Source: Clostridium paraputrificum
GTDB lineage: Bacteria > Bacillota > Clostridia > Clostridiales > Clostridiaceae
DNA length: 64,000 bases
Reading direction: 5' to 3'
NCBI RefSeq assembly: GCF_900447045.1
Contig: NZ_UAWH01000005.1
Location: 868,001 to 932,000 of the forward strand
Shown here: positions 61,746 through 64,000 of the stretch, one piece after another
How positions within the stretch are numbered: the stretch's first letter is position 1
Layout of the letters: every line of letters begins with the position of its first letter
Notes under the pieces: generated by a model
Databases searched by the model: none
What the model was told of the DNA's origin: nothing
What the model saw: only the letters and a program-made list of their open reading frames with translations
Translations under genes and position numbers: made by a program

Positions 61746-62669
61746 ATGTTGGCAATTGTTAGCTTAATTATTTTGATACTTATCTTTGGAGTTATATTTT
61801 TACACTATTCTTCAGAATTAGCCTTTAAAAGGATATTTTTAAAACATAAGAAGAATAAAGAAGAGGCATTTCTATATTTAAAAGATAAAGGAATTTTAGA
61901 TGAGGAAATTTATAATGAGGAAGATATTTTTAATGTAAAAATTAAATCTTCAGAGGGATATACCTTAAGGGGGTACCTTATTGAAAAATATAAGAATAAT
62001 AAATATATGATACTTGTTCATGGGTATAGTGCTAATTATCATATTCATATGCCTTTTGCTAGATTGTTTTTAAATGAAGGGTTTAATGTTCTTTTAGTAG
62101 ATCAAAGAGCACATGGCGGAAGTGAAGGAAAGTATACTACCTATGGATATTATGAAAAGAATGATATAGATGGGTGGATTAAGTATTTAGAAGGGAAGAA
62201 TGGAGAAGATATATATATAGGTCTTCATGGTCAGTCATTAGGAGGAGCAACTGTATTAATGTGTGGAGTTAATAATAATAAAGTAAAATTCATCATTGAT
62301 GACTGTGGTTTTTCTAATGGAAAAGAAGAAATAAAGCACGAGTTTGATAAACAAAGATACATTCCTTTTAAACCTGTATATTGGTTACTAAGAAAAAAGA
62401 TTAAATGTAGATGTAATTTTGATATGGATGAAGTTAATCCATTAAAAGAAATACAGAATTCTAATAAGCCAATTTTATTTATCCATGGGAAAGAGGATAA
62501 GTTAGTTCCATATACTATGGCAGAAGATATGTATAATAAAAGAGCTAATAAGGAAGATATATTATATTTGGTTGAAGATGCAGATCATATGGAATGCTAT
62601 GGAGCAAATAGAGAAAAGTATGAAGAGGTAGTGAGAAAATTCATTAGCAAGGTAAATGGTGAAAATTAA
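61746..62669 (+). CDS. Membrane-anchored alpha/beta hydrolase
   Basis: A 307-aa hydrolase with an N-terminal membrane helix (LAIVSLIILILIFGVIFL). Oxyanion motif LVHGYSAN near 96, nucleophile elbow GLHGQSLGGATV near 162, acid in FIHGKEDKLVP near 249 and His in DADHMECYG near 279. Similar to YqkD/Bem46-type esterases; substrate unknown. GGGAGG ribosome site. Confidence 0.88.
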   Translation: MLAIVSLIILILIFGVIFLHYSSELAFKRIFLKHKKNKEEAFLYLKDKGILDEEIYNEEDIFNVKIKSSEGYTLRGYLIEKYKNNKYMILVHGYSANYHIHMPFARLFLNEGFNVLLVDQRAHGGSEGKYTTYGYYEKNDIDGWIKYLEGKNGEDIYIGLHGQSLGGATVLMCGVNNNKVKFIIDDCGFSNGKEEIKHEFDKQRYIPFKPVYWLLRKKIKCRCNFDMDEVNPLKEIQNSNKPILFIHGKEDKLVPYTMAEDMYNKRANKEDILYLVEDADHMECYGANREKYEEVVRKFISKVNGEN

Positions 62670-62753
62670 ATCATAAGATAAAGAGAAATAAAGGAAAAAG
62701 GAGTAAATTACATAAAAAACTAAAAAAATGAATGGATTTGTTTGGAAAGTAAA

Positions 62754-62782
62754 TTATAATTTTGGGAAAAGTGTGATATAAT
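62754..62782 (+). promoter_or_regulatory. Candidate promoter of tRNA-Glu
   Basis: TATAAT at 62777-62782 with a weak TTATAA at 62754 (17 bp), 14 bp before the tRNA. Confidence 0.5.
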
Positions 62783-62795
62783 AACAAATGTCTTT

Positions 62796-62870
62796 GGTCC
62801 CTTGGTCAAGAGGTTAAGACGCCACCCTCTCACGGTGGAATCAGGGGTTCGATTCCCCTAGGGACTACCA
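62796..62870 (+). tRNA. tRNA-Glu (anticodon CTC)
   Basis: Full cloverleaf: acceptor GGTCCCT with AGGGACT, D arm GTC/GAC, anticodon arm CCACC-CTCTCAC-GGTGG with CTC as anticodon, T arm AGGGG-TTCGATT-CCCCT, discriminator A and encoded CCA. Confidence 0.93.
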
Positions 62871-62874
62871 TTCA

Positions 62875-62916
62875 AGCTATACCAATGCTTTAAAAGTTTT
62901 GGTATGGCTTTTTTTA
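62875..62916 (+). terminator. Terminator after tRNA-Glu
   Basis: AGCTATACCAA and TTGGTATGGCT arms followed by a run of T. Confidence 0.8.
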
Positions 62917-62940
62917 ATGTCTAGGAAATCATAAAATTTT
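62916..62940 (+). repeat. Truncated 5' end of the repeated leader element
   Basis: AATGTCTAGGAAATCATAAA, then ATTTT, follows the tRNA terminator T tract and matches the start of element copy 2. The element does not continue. The rest of 62941-63180 shows no gene. Confidence 0.4.
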
Positions 62941-63186
62941 AGTAAGACTAATTTTTAGATGTGTAGGGTTTTATTGGGTTTTTGTAGAATTAGTTTTTTT
63001 ATAATATATTAGAAACTAACCCTAGTGTGTCTACATAAGAAATATAGAGTATTATTGCAATATATAAAGAGATTTAAAGATAAAATTGTTATATTTACAT
63101 TTTAATATACTAATGATAAGAATATAGATGATATTATAAGTCTCGTTCCTCAGCACAAGAGGTCGCAACAAAAGATAAAAAAGTTG

Positions 63187-63215
63187 TTGACAAGTTTCGA
63201 TGAGGGTGTTAAGAT
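63187..63215 (+). promoter_or_regulatory. rRNA operon promoter
   Basis: TTGACA (63187-63192), 17-bp spacer, TAAGAT (63210-63215), about 120 bp before the 16S start. A boxA-like GGTCTTTGAAAATTG antitermination region follows near 63247. Confidence 0.8.
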
Positions 63216-63335
63216 AAGCAAGTCGCTTGAGTGCGACACACAAATTGGTCTTTGAAAATTGAACAGAATATAAAGTTAAAAACCAGCAATTCTTTTTTAC
63301 GAGTAAACTTGAGAAATCAAGTAGCAAGATTAAAC

Positions 63336-64000
<665 letters not shown>

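Overview
The window comes from a low-GC, anaerobic Firmicute of the genus Clostridium (sensu stricto). The evidence is very AT-rich DNA, AGGAGG-type ribosome binding sites, T-box and lysine-riboswitch leaders, many intrinsic terminators, an Feo iron system with the Cys-rich FeoB partner seen in anaerobes, a reductase resembling the clostridial NADPH-independent thioredoxin reductases, and a clostridial-type 16S rRNA 5' end at the right edge. I do not assign a species. The region reads as ordinary chromosome: no phage, transposase, integrase or CRISPR array was seen.

Layout. 1-5100: a Ppx/GppA-type phosphatase cut by the window edge (-), the T-box-controlled argS, then an AI-2E/PerM-type membrane protein behind a structured leader. 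5100-7330: feoA-feoB-Cys-rich protein under a Fur box (-). 7400-12640: HAD phosphatase, RNase H-like protein, ComEC-like lipoprotein hydrolase, PlsC-type acyltransferase and a large PEPCK-like P-loop protein. 12640-16970: small membrane proteins, an Lrp regulator, a PHP hydrolase and CvfB. 17060-25170: amino-acid biosynthesis, with a lysine riboswitch and dapA followed by a tryptophan T-box and trpEGDCFBA. 25200-28300: MGMT, a VOC protein, a GH32 sucrose hydrolase and a small hypothetical. 28400-32660: MoxR, DUF58 and transglutaminase operon. 32700-39130: Met/Asn/Gly-rich protein, alcohol dehydrogenase, BirA-boxed bioY with DUF1284, MocR regulator and alanyl-tRNA editing protein. 39200-43240: polysaccharide deacetylase, PadR pair, and an ImmA-peptidase cluster. 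43300-54900: htpG, M42 peptidase, FUSC exporter, YcxB-like, MsrA, GNAT, calcium P-type ATPase, DEAD-box-like helicase and YaaR. 55500-59710: an ABC importer of the NitT/TauT type and an ABC exporter. 59800-62670: zinc-ribbon-like protein, trxA-trxB-like pair, a 50-aa protein and an alpha/beta hydrolase. 62750-64000: tRNA-Glu, then an rRNA promoter and the 5' part of a 16S gene running off the window.

Regulation is unusually readable: T-boxes (Arg, Trp), a lysine riboswitch, and likely sites for Fur, BirA, PadR and a CsoR/CstR-like repressor. The most interesting unexplained signal is a ~200-nt non-coding element. It is present twice, at 3374-3566 (+) and 13317-13521 (-). Both copies have conserved nested helices and their own intrinsic terminator, and both lie just upstream of a membrane-protein gene in the same orientation. 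This looks like an orphan cis-regulatory RNA or a small repeat family; truncated 5' ends of the same element follow two other terminators. A second unexplained structured region lies at 35769-36012.
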